The translations under genes were made by a program, and so were the position numbers. This document shows positions 18,285 to 26,827 of a stretch of DNA of 38,280 bases, piece by piece. The notes beneath the pieces are model-generated. The model was not told the origin of the DNA and made no database searches. It worked only from the letters and a program-made list of their open reading frames with translations. The stretch's first letter is position 1. Every line of letters starts with the position of its first letter. Source of the stretch: an uncultured Bacteroidia bacterium (lineage in GTDB: Bacteria; Bacteroidota; Bacteroidia; Bacteroidales; Prolixibacteraceae); the NCBI GenBank assembly GCA_903897145.1, contig CAIUAN010000068.1, positions 1 to 38,280 on the forward strand, written 5' to 3'.

Positions 18285-19039
18285 TAGTGTGTATGTTGAT
18301 GTAAGACAGTATGTGGAATATCGCCATGTGAGATAATCTGTATCGGGCATTCGTACGATTTAAGTAGCTCAGGCGTTACCGTATTCCTTTCATGAAAATG
18401 GAGCGAATTGTTAACGCAAGCATACGACTTCACATAGGTCGATATGGTGCCAAGGTCATGCGAAACTAGTAAAATAGCCAACTTTTCATTCAGCACTTTT
18501 AACTTCTCATAGAGCTCACGTTCAAATCGATTATCGACATACGTATTTGGTTCGTCGAGAATTAAAAGTGCGGGTTTGTTGACTAAGGCTCTGCATAGAA
18601 GTGCGCGCTGAACCTGACCGCCAGATAGTTCTCCAATTGGCTTCGCCCGAATGTCTGAGATCCCCATCTCTTCGATTAATTGGAGAGCCGATTCATTCTC
18701 TTCTGCACTATAACGTCCCATTAGCCGTTTGCGCGACATCAATCCAGAACGTACAACATCGAAAACAGTGATCGGAAATTGACGATCGATGTTATTTATT
18801 TGAGGCAAATAGCCAATGCGATGCACTCCTCCGCTGGTCATCGATTCGCTAAATTGAATCGTTCCAGATATTGGGTTTATTAACCCAAGAATGGCTTTTA
18901 GCAACGTGGTTTTTCCACCTCCATTCGGTCCAATGACCCCAATAAAATCTGAAGGTTTAATTTTGAGATTCACCCCCTGTAAGACAATATTCTGTCCGTA
19001 ACCGGCTGATAAATTCTGAATTTCTAAAAGTGACTCCAT
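18284..19039 (-). CDS. Metal ABC transporter ATP-binding protein
   Basis: This 251-residue ATPase energises the importer. Walker A GPNGGGKTT (37-45), signature LSGGQVQRALLCRAL (~138), Walker B LLILDEP (~158) and the H-loop LVSHDLGT are intact. The C-terminus carries scattered histidines (LHFHERN, ISHGDIPHTVLHQHTH), which may bind metal. Its start follows the binding-protein stop by 9 nt and its stop overlaps the permease start, so the three are made together. Confidence 0.94.
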   Translation of the reverse strand: MESLLEIQNLSAGYGQNIVLQGVNLKIKPSDFIGVIGPNGGGKTTLLKAILGLINPISGTIQFSESMTSGGVHRIGYLPQINNIDRQFPITVFDVVRSGLMSRKRLMGRYSAEENESALQLIEEMGISDIRAKPIGELSGGQVQRALLCRALVNKPALLILDEPNTYVDNRFERELYEKLKVLNEKLAILLVSHDLGTISTYVKSYACVNNSLHFHERNTVTPELLKSYECPIQIISHGDIPHTVLHQHTH

Positions 19040-19048
19040 CCTACATTC

Positions 19049-19906
19049 TTATTTTCTTGAAATTTTTTGAGCAATATCTATGACCTGATCAGACCAAAAA
19101 TAGTCTAAAGGGTCGATCTGCAAAATCGAACTTCCCGTTTCATTTGCAATCACCACCGCATTTTCTGCATCGAACTCTTTCTGAATCAATATAAACTTGA
19201 CATTCGCCTTTCTGGCCGCCTCGATCACCTGCTTTAAATGCTTCGGCGAAGGTATTTTCCCTTCAAATTCAATAGCTAGCTGCTCAAGACCATAGTCGCG
19301 TGCAAGATAGCCCAAGGCTGGATGAAAAACAACAAACCTCTTCTCCGATGATTCTTTGAAAATTCTTGTGATTGCGGAATCTACGCTACTGATCTTCAGC
19401 TTAAGTTTTTTAAGATTCGCATCATAGGCTGCGGTATTCGCTGGATCGATTTTTTTTAATCCATTGCACATATTTTCAGCCATGATCTGGGCCGTTTTTG
19501 GTGATGACCAAATATGCGGATCTACCCCTGATGGGTGCTCTTGGTCTTTATGCTCTTGAACTTCTTTAATTAATTCAATCCCGGTTGAGGTCTGATAGAT
19601 AGAAAGATTTACATTCGTGGACTTAAAATTTGTAAGCCACACCTGTTCAAATCCGAGATATCCAATTGAAAAATAGGCTTTTGCTTCACTTAAGCGGATC
19701 ATCTGTTTGGGAGTTGGAGCATAGGTCTCTGGACTAGCTCCAGGGGGCACCATCACCTCAACTTCAAACCTCCCTTGCGTCAGCTGATCCGCAAAATATT
19801 TCATCGGTAAAATACTTACAACGAGCACTTTTTTCTTGGAGTTAGGGACGTGCGACTGACATCCAACAACCAAAAATAAGAGTATTGCTATTAAATATCT
19901 GCTCAT
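19049..19906 (-). CDS. Metal ABC transporter substrate-binding lipoprotein (ZnuA-like)
   Basis: This 285-residue cluster A-I metal-binding protein is tethered by lipid at Cys16 (FLVVGC). Visible family motifs are GASPETYAPTPKQM, GVDPHIWSSP and FHPALGYLARDYG. The last two supply metal-binding histidines; a late Asp in DPLDYF probably completes the site. In the first motif the usual His is replaced by Glu or Thr (SPET), and the His-rich loop is reduced to EHKDQEHPSG. Zinc is likely but the altered site leaves specificity open. The start overlaps the yidD stop by 4 nt, so it is coupled to yidD. Confidence 0.92.
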   Translation of the reverse strand: MSRYLIAILLFLVVGCQSHVPNSKKKVLVVSILPMKYFADQLTQGRFEVEVMVPPGASPETYAPTPKQMIRLSEAKAYFSIGYLGFEQVWLTNFKSTNVNLSIYQTSTGIELIKEVQEHKDQEHPSGVDPHIWSSPKTAQIMAENMCNGLKKIDPANTAAYDANLKKLKLKISSVDSAITRIFKESSEKRFVVFHPALGYLARDYGLEQLAIEFEGKIPSPKHLKQVIEAARKANVKFILIQKEFDAENAVVIANETGSSILQIDPLDYFWSDQVIDIAQKISRK

Positions 19907-20172
19907 ACCTTCGTTTGTAGTTTTTTAGGAGGAACCGGATCATCGCCATGGGTACCCCAAGGATGACAATGTGAAATGCGTTTGGCTGTCAAAATCAACC
20001 CTTTTATAGGACCATGCACTTCTAGCGCTTCCAAGGCATAAACCGAACAAGTTGGATTATGACGACAAGCCTTCGGGATGATTGGCGAGATGGAGTATTT
20101 GTAAAAGTAAATAGGCACCTTCAAAATTTTCACAAGCACCCATCTGATCCGAGATATAATTTTAGCGATCAT
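19903..20172 (-). CDS. yidD: Membrane protein insertion efficiency factor YidD
   Basis: This 89-residue protein carries the YidD signature: YKYSISPIIPKACRHNPTCSVYALEAL, including CRHNPTCS, then HCHPWGTHGDDPVP. It is membrane-associated by an amphipathic N-terminus and helps YidC-dependent insertion. It is usually found by rpmH-rnpA-yidC, so its place between an adaptor gene and a metal importer is notable, although Bacteroidota often keep yidD elsewhere. Its ATG directly abuts the adaptor stop codon, and its stop overlaps the next start (ATGA). Confidence 0.93.
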   Translation of the reverse strand: MIAKIISRIRWVLVKILKVPIYFYKYSISPIIPKACRHNPTCSVYALEALEVHGPIKGLILTAKRISHCHPWGTHGDDPVPPKKLQTKV

Positions 20173-21501
20173 CTACTTCTTCGATTTGTATAAATCATCT
20201 AACTTAACAACTTCAATAGCCGTTGAGTCTTTAAGCAACTTAGTGATTAATCCGTAAGGAGCTGTAATAATTTCATCTTGTAGTGTCAGCCCTTCAATAA
20301 CTTCAATGGCCGTGTTATCCTGAATGCCTGTCTTTACTTTTACTTGTCGAGCTAAATCTTTTCGTTTCACAAAAACCACCTCGAACTGCTCTGGCTCCTT
20401 AAGTGCTACCTTTGTCGATGTAGCATCTGCTTCGGTTTGCGCATTTGCATTCCTTAACCCGCCGTTATTTGCTCGCGTTGTAACAGATTGGATTGGTATA
20501 GCAAGAACCCCGCGTTTGGTCTTTGTTTGAATCTCTACTGTTGCCGACATTCCAGGCAGAAAAGGGTTTTTTGTCGGGTTATTGACCAACAAATCTTGAT
20601 ACGACTCCTGCAAAAGAAGAATCTTTACATTGAAATTCGTTACCTGATCCGTTGTTGTGCCTAGCACATTAGCCGAACTTGCAATCTCTGTTACCACCCC
20701 TTTGAACTTCCGTTTTAAATAAGCATCGATCTGGATAGTTGCTGTATCTAGCTTTTCAACATTCACAATGTCATTTTCATTTACTTCAACCTTTACCTCC
20801 ATTTTTGTTAAATCGGCAATGGTCATAAGCTCAGTTCCTGCAAATTGATTAGTCCCAACAACTTTCTCCCCTTTTTCAACATTTAATTTTGATACGGTAC
20901 CTGAGATTGGAGAATATATCTTGGTCTTCGTAAGATTTTCTTGTGCCTCATTTAAACTTGATTCCGCACTCTTGATCGAAAAACGAGCTGCTTGAACCTC
21001 GGCTTGAGCAACTTTATAACTTGCTTCAATGGTTTCAAAATCCGATTTGGCAATCGTGCTCTTTTCGTATAACTGTTTCGATCGCTTATAGGTTAGCTCT
21101 TTCTCAACTAACTGGGCTTCTGCTTGAGCCATGCGTGCTTTCTGACTGTTTAAGGCCGCCTCATTACGGTTCCGATTTGAGATATAAATATCGGGACGTA
21201 CCACGACTAATAGATCTCCTTGTGAGACCTTGTCTCCCTCTTTAACTGGAAGTTCAATGAGCTCTCCTGGCACTTCTGGACTGATTTTAACAACGAGCTG
21301 CGGCTCTATCTTTCCGTTGGCCGTAATAATTTCGGTAATATTTTTCATTTGAACCTTCTCAGTGGCCACCTTCAGGGCCATCTCTTTGCCAAACCATCCT
21401 GCTTTCTTTCCAACTAAAAGGAGTGCGATAATTATAACGCTCAGAACGAGAAGGTATGCAAATGTATTTTTATTTCTATTTGCCGACATAACAATAGTCA
21501 T
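20173..21501 (-). CDS. HlyD/MacA-like efflux periplasmic adaptor
   Basis: This 442-residue membrane fusion protein has one N-terminal transmembrane segment (~15-30), a barrel-sandwich half TANGKIEPQLVVKISPEVPGE, a helical hairpin rich in Ala, Gln and Glu (~95-190), the second lipoyl half IYSPISGTVSKLNVEKGEKV, then beta-barrel and membrane-proximal domains. Such adaptors bridge an inner-membrane ABC or RND pump and an outer-membrane channel. No pump gene is adjacent: the next four genes are yidD and a metal importer. Its partner must lie elsewhere, or it has another role. The ATG at 21501 is used; ATG 21489 is also possible. Confidence 0.9.
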   Translation of the reverse strand: MTIVMSANRNKNTFAYLLVLSVIIIALLLVGKKAGWFGKEMALKVATEKVQMKNITEIITANGKIEPQLVVKISPEVPGELIELPVKEGDKVSQGDLLVVVRPDIYISNRNRNEAALNSQKARMAQAEAQLVEKELTYKRSKQLYEKSTIAKSDFETIEASYKVAQAEVQAARFSIKSAESSLNEAQENLTKTKIYSPISGTVSKLNVEKGEKVVGTNQFAGTELMTIADLTKMEVKVEVNENDIVNVEKLDTATIQIDAYLKRKFKGVVTEIASSANVLGTTTDQVTNFNVKILLLQESYQDLLVNNPTKNPFLPGMSATVEIQTKTKRGVLAIPIQSVTTRANNGGLRNANAQTEADATSTKVALKEPEQFEVVFVKRKDLARQVKVKTGIQDNTAIEVIEGLTLQDEIITAPYGLITKLLKDSTAIEVVKLDDLYKSKK

Positions 21502-21673
21502 TAAGGTAATTTAAAGTCGTTGCTGACGTTTCTAAATACTCCACTTATCGGTTTTGTAATATTAAAAAAGTCAACATTGTAGAGCCATCTATAACGAGTT
21601 ATCTTGGAATTCTAAAATTACGAATAATTATTGAGTGCAGTAAGATGGTCGTAAAATTAATACTCTTATCGGA
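21502..21673. other. Divergent intergenic region, no gene seen
   Basis: This AT-rich stretch lies between the adaptor operon and the cytochrome region. I find no clear TAnnTTTG box on the minus strand for the adaptor operon and no recognisable metal-regulator site. Confidence 0.3.
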
Positions 21674-21832
21674 ATGGACGAACCGCTAAAATTAAATTTA
21701 AATTGGCGAGCTATTTTAGCTTCTTTCGCTCCCTATTTGCTGCTCACATGGTGTTTGTGGATCTATTTTCAAGTAAGCGATATCCGGTGCTCATGGCCAA
21801 CAATAATTGAATACTTTTTTCATTATATTTGA
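21674..21832 (+). CDS. Possible 52-residue hydrophobic small protein
   Basis: An ATG frame of 52 codons encodes MDEPLKLNLNWRAILASF followed by a hydrophobic, aromatic stretch (APYLLLTWCLWIYFQV) that could cross the membrane once, then a short tail ending EYFFHYI. It lies just upstream of and in line with the tetraheme gene, and its end overlaps the likely -7 box of that gene. I recognise no family. It could be a small membrane partner of the cytochrome or a chance frame. Confidence 0.25.
   Translation: MDEPLKLNLNWRAILASFAPYLLLTWCLWIYFQVSDIRCSWPTIIEYFFHYI
21824..21831 (+). promoter_or_regulatory. -7 box upstream of the tetraheme gene
   Basis: TATATTTG matches TAnnTTTG, with a TTG at 21807-21809 that is closer than usual (14 nt). 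The predicted leader to ATG 21875 is ~37 nt. Confidence 0.45.
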
Positions 21833-21874
21833 CGTTCTATACGAATATATTATTGGTCAAAAGTTTTCTTTTTT

Positions 21875-23413
21875 ATGGATCGTAAGTTTAATTTACCTAA
21901 GTGGTCTTGGCTCATCTTTTTTTCTGGATTATTGGCCTTCGCTATCTTATTGATAATTACAAATAAAGCTGTCACCCTGACTTCGTCAGACAACTATTGT
22001 CAGTCATGTCATATTCATCCCGATGCGGATGCCTCCTGGAAAAAGTCAACTCATTTTTATAATCCTAGTGGCGTAGTGGTCCATTGCGTCGACTGTCACT
22101 TACCGCCTAAGGAAGACAATCGATACCTTTTTGCTAAAGCTAAAGCCGGAATAAATGATATTTATGCATTCTATTTTAAAGATAAGAAATCGTTTGATTG
22201 GGAGTCTAAAAGGCTTTTAGAACATGCGGTGAAAATTGTTTACAATGAGTCGTGTGTGAAATGTCACCAGAATCTATTTACCAAAGGGTTGTCTACGGAA
22301 GGTGGTACCGCTCATTTGTATTATGAGAAAAATGCAGCTAAGCTAGATCTTCAATGTATCAACTGTCACTTAGATGTTGGTCATTATAATCCGAACTATA
22401 GACATGCAAAGATGACTGGGATGCCAACGCCGGCCGGCGGCTCTCAGAATCTATATCCTGCAGCGGCGAAGGTGACTAAATTTGAAAATTTCAAAGAGAT
22501 GATCCCCAATAGCCCTGTCTCTTTTAATATGGTTGCGGTGAAAGGTGGATCATTTAAGATGGGGAGTCCAGATAGTGAACCATTTCATAACTCGAACGAA
22601 AGTCCGGTGAGAACGGTTACGCTAGCTCCATTTTTTATGGGCGAGGTTGAAGTGACCTGGGATGAGTTTTGGACATTCTTTGGCTCTACGATGTCTGAAG
22701 GACGCGTGGATCCAAATCTTGTGATGGCCCGTAATGCGGGTTCTCCGGACGCGGTAACAGGTCCAACACCACCTTTTGGAATTCCTGATCAAGGTTGGGG
22801 AGGTGGCAAAAGACCTGCAATCACAATGACCCATTATTCTGCAACAATCTACTGTATGTGGCTCTCTAAAGTTACGGGTAAACACTATCGTCTGCCTACG
22901 GAAGCGGAGTGGGAATATGCTTGCCGCGCGGGTAGCGAAACACCTTATTTCTTTCAAGCCGATCCGAAAAGAGCCTCCTCAGAAGGTCTTCGCAGCAAGA
23001 TCTTTGGTGCCGACACCACAAATATTAATCGATATGTAGCTTATGCCCTTAATTCAATGGGGAAAACGCAAGAACCTACCTTTGTGAAACCAAATCCATT
23101 TGGATTGAAAAATATGATGGGTAATGTTTTGGAATATTGTTCCGACTTCTATGCCGCCGATGCTTATTCAAAAACTGGGACTACAGTTTCAAATCCTAAA
23201 GGACCTGAGTCAGGTGAGGAGCATGTGATAAGAGGAGGAAACTACACCTTCGATGCGAAGGATTTGCGCTCGGCTGCTCGAGGAACAACAAAAACCGTCG
23301 ATTGGCTTAAGACCGATCCACAACAGCCTAAAAGTATCTGGTGGTATTCGGATATTAAAGGTGTTGGCTTTCGGGTGGTCTGCGATCCTGATCAAAGTGT
23401 GATTGCGAAGTAA
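21875..23413 (+). CDS. Tetraheme NapC/NirT-like cytochrome c fused to a SUMF1/FGE-like domain
   Basis: The protein has 512 residues. A transmembrane anchor (~11-30) is followed by four c-type heme sites: CQSCH (42-46), CVDCH (71-75), CVKCH (127-131) and CINCH (161-165). Spacing and extra histidines resemble NapC/NirT/NrfH quinol-oxidising cytochromes. From ~212 a formylglycine-generating-enzyme fold begins (MVAVKGGSFKMGSPDSEP) with TGKHYRLPTEAEWEYACRAG, NMMGNVLEYCSDFY and a final GVGFRVVCD. The cysteine pair that gives true FGE its activity is absent (RGGNYTFDAKDLRSAARG), so sulfatase activation is unlikely and the domain may bind a partner or ligand. It lies 36 nt before the Tat-exported Gfo/Idh/MocA lipoprotein gene, probably in one operon. 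A role in passing electrons between menaquinone and that enzyme is my inference. Confidence 0.88.
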   Translation: MDRKFNLPKWSWLIFFSGLLAFAILLIITNKAVTLTSSDNYCQSCHIHPDADASWKKSTHFYNPSGVVVHCVDCHLPPKEDNRYLFAKAKAGINDIYAFYFKDKKSFDWESKRLLEHAVKIVYNESCVKCHQNLFTKGLSTEGGTAHLYYEKNAAKLDLQCINCHLDVGHYNPNYRHAKMTGMPTPAGGSQNLYPAAAKVTKFENFKEMIPNSPVSFNMVAVKGGSFKMGSPDSEPFHNSNESPVRTVTLAPFFMGEVEVTWDEFWTFFGSTMSEGRVDPNLVMARNAGSPDAVTGPTPPFGIPDQGWGGGKRPAITMTHYSATIYCMWLSKVTGKHYRLPTEAEWEYACRAGSETPYFFQADPKRASSEGLRSKIFGADTTNINRYVAYALNSMGKTQEPTFVKPNPFGLKNMMGNVLEYCSDFYAADAYSKTGTTVSNPKGPESGEEHVIRGGNYTFDAKDLRSAARGTTKTVDWLKTDPQQPKSIWWYSDIKGVGFRVVCDPDQSVIAK

Positions 23414-23449
23414 ACTAACGATAATATAATTCATTTAAACTAAAAGATC

Positions 23450-24826
23450 ATGACTAAAAAGAATTCATTGAACAGGAGAGCCTTCTTTACGACCTCTGCT
23501 GTTGTTGGCGCTGTTGGAGCCATTGGAGTTGGAGCGATTGTAGCTTCTTGTGGCCCTGGCAAAGAATCATTAGTCCCTGTTAAATCATTAGCGGGAGCTT
23601 ATATTCCTAATCTCGTTGATGTGGCTGCTGATGGTCGCCTACTAAAAGCGGGCGTTATTGGTTGCGGTGGTCGTGGATCAGGTGCCGTACAAAATTTCTT
23701 AGATGCAGTACCTACCAACGTTCAGATTGTTTGTCTTGGTGATTTATTTCAAGATCGGATCGATGATTGTCGCAATGGCCTTAAAAATAAATATAAAGTT
23801 GAGGTTCCTGATAATATGTGTTTTACAGGATTCGATAACTATAAAAAAGTATTAGCTTCTGGTGTTGATCTAGTGATTATTGCGACTCCTCCAGCTTTCC
23901 GTCCAATCCATTTTGAAGCAGCCGTAGAAGCTGGCAAGCACGTATTTATGGAAAAACCGCTATGTGTGGATCCTGCAGGTGCTCGCTCGATCTTTGCATC
24001 AGCTAAAAAAGCAGAGTCGCAAGGTTTATGCGTGGTAACTGGAACACAGCGTCGTCATCAACGTAGCTATGTTGAAAGTTTTAAACAGATTCAAAGTGGC
24101 CTTATCGGCGAGATCGTATCTGGAAACGTATACTGGAATCAATCGATGTTATGGTACCGCGAGCGTAAAAAAGAGTGGACCGACATGGAATTTATGGTTC
24201 GCGACTGGGTGAACTGGAAATGGCTTTCTGGCGATCATATCGTTGAGCAACATGTCCATAACTTAGATGTTTTCAACTGGTTTGTTGGTAAAAAACCAAT
24301 AAAAGCTGTTGGTTTTGGAGCAAAACAACGTAGACTCTCTGGTGATCAGTACGATATGTTTGACGTTGACTTCGAATATGAAGGTGGCGTGCATCTACAT
24401 AGTATGTGTCGTCAGATTGATGGTTGTGCTAACAATGTTTCAGAGCGTATCGTGGGGACCAAAGGAGTATGGGATAGCAATAAGATGGAGATCAAAGATC
24501 ACCAAGGTAACCTGCTTTGGAAATTTGATGCAGAAAAAGAAAAAGCAGATTTCAAACAGACCAATCCATACGTGTTAGAGCATGTTGATTTCGTAAATCA
24601 TATCCGTTCAAACACCCCAATTAATCAAGCTGAAGATACTGCAGTATCATGTCTTACAGCTATTATGGGTCGTGAATCAGCTTACAGCGGCGCCGTTGTT
24701 ACCTGGGATGAGATAACCAATTCAAGCTTATCAACATTGCCATCTACTTTAGAGATAGGTCCTGTGGATATGTCTAAAATGGTATTGCCAATTCCTGGAA
24801 AAGGTAAAGAACCGAAAAAAGCATAA
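23450..24826 (+). CDS. Tat-exported Gfo/Idh/MocA family oxidoreductase, putative lipoprotein
   Basis: This 458-residue enzyme begins with a twin-arginine signal (NRRAFF at 8-13) leading to a lipobox-like IVASC (C34). The folded, cofactor-loaded protein is therefore probably exported and lipid-anchored. The Rossmann motif is AGVIGCGGRGSGA; EKPLCVDP and HIVEQHVHNLDVFNW follow, as in family dehydrogenases and GH109 glycosidases, which use tightly bound NAD(P). The substrate is probably a sugar or glycoside. The gene sits 36 nt behind the tetraheme fusion and is followed by a strong terminator, defining a two-gene unit. A cofactor trapped outside the cytosol needs re-oxidation, which fits an electron-transfer partner next door. 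Confidence 0.92.
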   Translation: MTKKNSLNRRAFFTTSAVVGAVGAIGVGAIVASCGPGKESLVPVKSLAGAYIPNLVDVAADGRLLKAGVIGCGGRGSGAVQNFLDAVPTNVQIVCLGDLFQDRIDDCRNGLKNKYKVEVPDNMCFTGFDNYKKVLASGVDLVIIATPPAFRPIHFEAAVEAGKHVFMEKPLCVDPAGARSIFASAKKAESQGLCVVTGTQRRHQRSYVESFKQIQSGLIGEIVSGNVYWNQSMLWYRERKKEWTDMEFMVRDWVNWKWLSGDHIVEQHVHNLDVFNWFVGKKPIKAVGFGAKQRRLSGDQYDMFDVDFEYEGGVHLHSMCRQIDGCANNVSERIVGTKGVWDSNKMEIKDHQGNLLWKFDAEKEKADFKQTNPYVLEHVDFVNHIRSNTPINQAEDTAVSCLTAIMGRESAYSGAVVTWDEITNSSLSTLPSTLEIGPVDMSKMVLPIPGKGKEPKKA

Positions 24827-24854
24827 GGATTAATTTCGAATCCAATTGGAACTG

Positions 24855-24890
24855 AAAACCCCGTTATTTAGGTAACGGGGTTTTTATTTT
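24855..24890. terminator. Terminator between convergent genes
   Basis: AAAACCCCGTTA (24855-24866) and TAACGGGGTTTT (24873-24884) form a perfect 12-bp stem with a 6-nt loop, followed by a T-rich tract on the plus strand. On the minus strand a short T run also follows, so it may serve both converging units. Confidence 0.9.
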
Positions 24891-24909
24891 TTAGGATAAA
24901 TAGAGCATA

Positions 24910-25413
24910 TCAATTGACCTCAAAATGGACTGGATCATGGTAGTTCTTATAGGTTCCACCCCACAATAGTCCGTATCGCTTAGAGATCTCTGGAACACCT
25001 GATTCAATCCAAGCCGACTTTGAGCTAAACTTGCGCAACTCAATAAGGTTAAAGCCTACTCTTTTGTAAAGAAAGATATCTATTGCGCGACCAAGCACAT
25101 GGCGACTCTTATTCACTGCCGCATTCTTGGGATTGTCTCTTTTTAATTGGATCTGTGCCTCTTTGCTCCGGCGCCCACTAACAATCTCAACTTTCCAATC
25201 TGTCTCTCGCTCCACATCAGCAATGAAATTGCTTAAGGTCTGTCCGACTTGCTCGTTGGCTTCGGCAATATTGCTTAATTCAAAATGATTGATAATCCGG
25301 ACCCTAAGATCGTAAACAATGGTAAAACAGACATAGCCGACAGCTATTGCCATGACAAATAATAGTATTCTCATTCCATTATTAGGCTTCGTTTTTACAC
25401 TGCTTCTGCTCAT
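24910..25413 (-). CDS. M15-type (D-Ala-D-Ala carboxypeptidase fold) membrane-anchored peptidase
   Basis: The protein has ~167 residues with one N-terminal hydrophobic anchor (RILLFVMAIAVGYVCFTIVY) and a C-terminal domain containing VSGRRSKEAQ, SRHVLGRAIDIF (His and Asp zinc ligands) and DPVHFEV (third ligand). This is the zinc-site layout of M15 peptidases and VanY-like or endolysin-like peptidoglycan hydrolases. It probably trims cell-wall peptides in the periplasm. A longer frame to 25437 starts with TTG; ATG 25413 is preferred, and ATG 25374 would start right at the anchor. It stands alone on the minus strand between two plus-strand sugar-redox units. Confidence 0.8.
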   Translation of the reverse strand: MSRSSVKTKPNNGMRILLFVMAIAVGYVCFTIVYDLRVRIINHFELSNIAEANEQVGQTLSNFIADVERETDWKVEIVSGRRSKEAQIQLKRDNPKNAAVNKSRHVLGRAIDIFLYKRVGFNLIELRKFSSKSAWIESGVPEISKRYGLLWGGTYKNYHDPVHFEVN

Positions 25414-25591
25414 CCGAACTTCATTTTCGCTTGACAACCTTCTTATTTTTGTCGAGAATGGAGATTTTAAATCTCTCCTTTCAGACCATCAATGTGCGAA
25501 AATAATATCTTTCCCTAAACTTCTAATGTCGTCGAACTTAAAAATCATTTTTTAATTGAATTTTAACCCCATTTCGAGTCTTAATTGAAAT

Positions 25592-25599
25592 TAAGTTTG
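25592..25599 (+). promoter_or_regulatory. -7-like box upstream of the Gfo/Idh-isomerase pair
   Basis: TAAGTTTG fits TAnnTTTG. No convincing -33 TTG is placed correctly. The implied leader to ATG 25649 is ~43 nt. Confidence 0.4.
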
Positions 25600-25648
25600 T
25601 AGATTTATTGCCTATTTATTAATCTTTAACCAACCAAAATAAAATAGC

Positions 25649-26809
25649 ATGAATAGAAAATTACGAATGGGAATGGTAGGCGGAGGAAATGATGCCTTTA
25701 TTGGTGCCATTCATCGACTTGCAGCTTTTATGGACAACCAGATCGAACTAGTCTGTGGTTGCTTCAGTGTCAATCCTGAGGTGTCGAAAGCCTCTGGAAA
25801 ATCCTATTACCTTCCAGATAATCGTGTTTATAGCTCTTACAAAGAGATGTTTGAGAATGAGGTGAAGCTGCCTCTAGGTGAGCGGATGGATTTCGTGACT
25901 ATTGTAACCCCTAACTTCGCCCATTTTGAGCCAGCTATGATGGCGATTGCGCATGGTTTTAATGTGGTAATCGACAAGCCAATCACCTTGACACTTGATG
26001 AAGCATTGCAGTTAAAAGCTGCTCTTGAGAAGACTGATTTGACTCTTGCTTTAACACATACCTACTCCGCATATCCTGCAGTAAAAGAGGCACGCGAACG
26101 AATTCGTCGGAATGATTTTGGAAAAATCCGTAAGGTTTATGTGGAGTATCCACAAGGATGGCTCTCTACAAAACTGGAAGATTCTGGCAACCCACAAGCT
26201 TCTTGGCGTACCGATCCAAAACGCTCTGGTAAAGCCGGTTGCATGGGCGATATTGGTACGCATGCGCATCATTTGGCAGAATATGTTACCGGACTAAAAA
26301 CGGTGGAGATTTGTGCGGAACTTAACATTTTTGTTCCTGGACGTTTACTCGATGATGATGGTGCTGCCTTGTTGCGTTTCGACAATGGTGCGAAGGGTGT
26401 TCTAACCGCTACACAGATTGCAGCAGGTGAAGAAAATACGATCAAATTACGAATCTATGGCGATAAAGGCGGATTAGAATGGAACCAGCATGAACCGAAT
26501 ACCCTTTTGGTTAAATGGAGCGATCGGCCTGCAGAGGTTGTGCGCGTGGGATCTGGCTATATGAGCGACATTGCGAAGAGTAATACCCGCACACCAGGAG
26601 GCCATCCTGAAGGTTACCTCGAAGCTTTTGCGAATATCTACCGTAATTTCTCGTTCACCGTAAGAGCGAAGATGAATGGCGAGCAACCAAAAGCTGAATG
26701 GCTTGACTTCCCAGGTGTGGAAGATGGTATCCGTGGAATGCAATTTATCGATACTATTGTGGAAGCTGGATACAACGACCAACAGAAATGGGTCAAATTT
26801 GCCGAGTAA
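25649..26809 (+). CDS. Cytosolic Gfo/Idh/MocA family oxidoreductase
   Basis: This 386-residue NAD(P)-dependent dehydrogenase has no export signal. The nucleotide-binding motif [15 protein letters not shown] opens the Rossmann domain; [12 protein letters not shown] (a variant of EKP) and [14 protein letters not shown] carry the candidate catalytic Lys and His residues. The family oxidises sugar or cyclitol hydroxyls. The next gene, 18 nt away, encodes a xylose-isomerase-like TIM barrel, a pairing seen in inositol and 3-keto-glycoside pathways. The two likely act in sequence on one substrate, which I cannot name. Confidence 0.92.
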   Translation: MNRKLRMGMVGGGNDAFIGAIHRLAAFMDNQIELVCGCFSVNPEVSKASGKSYYLPDNRVYSSYKEMFENEVKLPLGERMDFVTIVTPNFAHFEPAMMAIAHGFNVVIDKPITLTLDEALQLKAALEKTDLTLALTHTYSAYPAVKEARERIRRNDFGKIRKVYVEYPQGWLSTKLEDSGNPQASWRTDPKRSGKAGCMGDIGTHAHHLAEYVTGLKTVEICAELNIFVPGRLLDDDGAALLRFDNGAKGVLTATQIAAGEENTIKLRIYGDKGGLEWNQHEPNTLLVKWSDRPAEVVRVGSGYMSDIAKSNTRTPGGHPEGYLEAFANIYRNFSFTVRAKMNGEQPKAEWLDFPGVEDGIRGMQFIDTIVEAGYNDQQKWVKFAE

Positions 26810-26827
26810 CCTTAACTTAAATAAACC

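Noticed and set aside
21875-23413. True formylglycine-generating enzyme activating sulfatases
   Set aside because: The active cysteine pair is missing and no sulfatase gene lies in the window.
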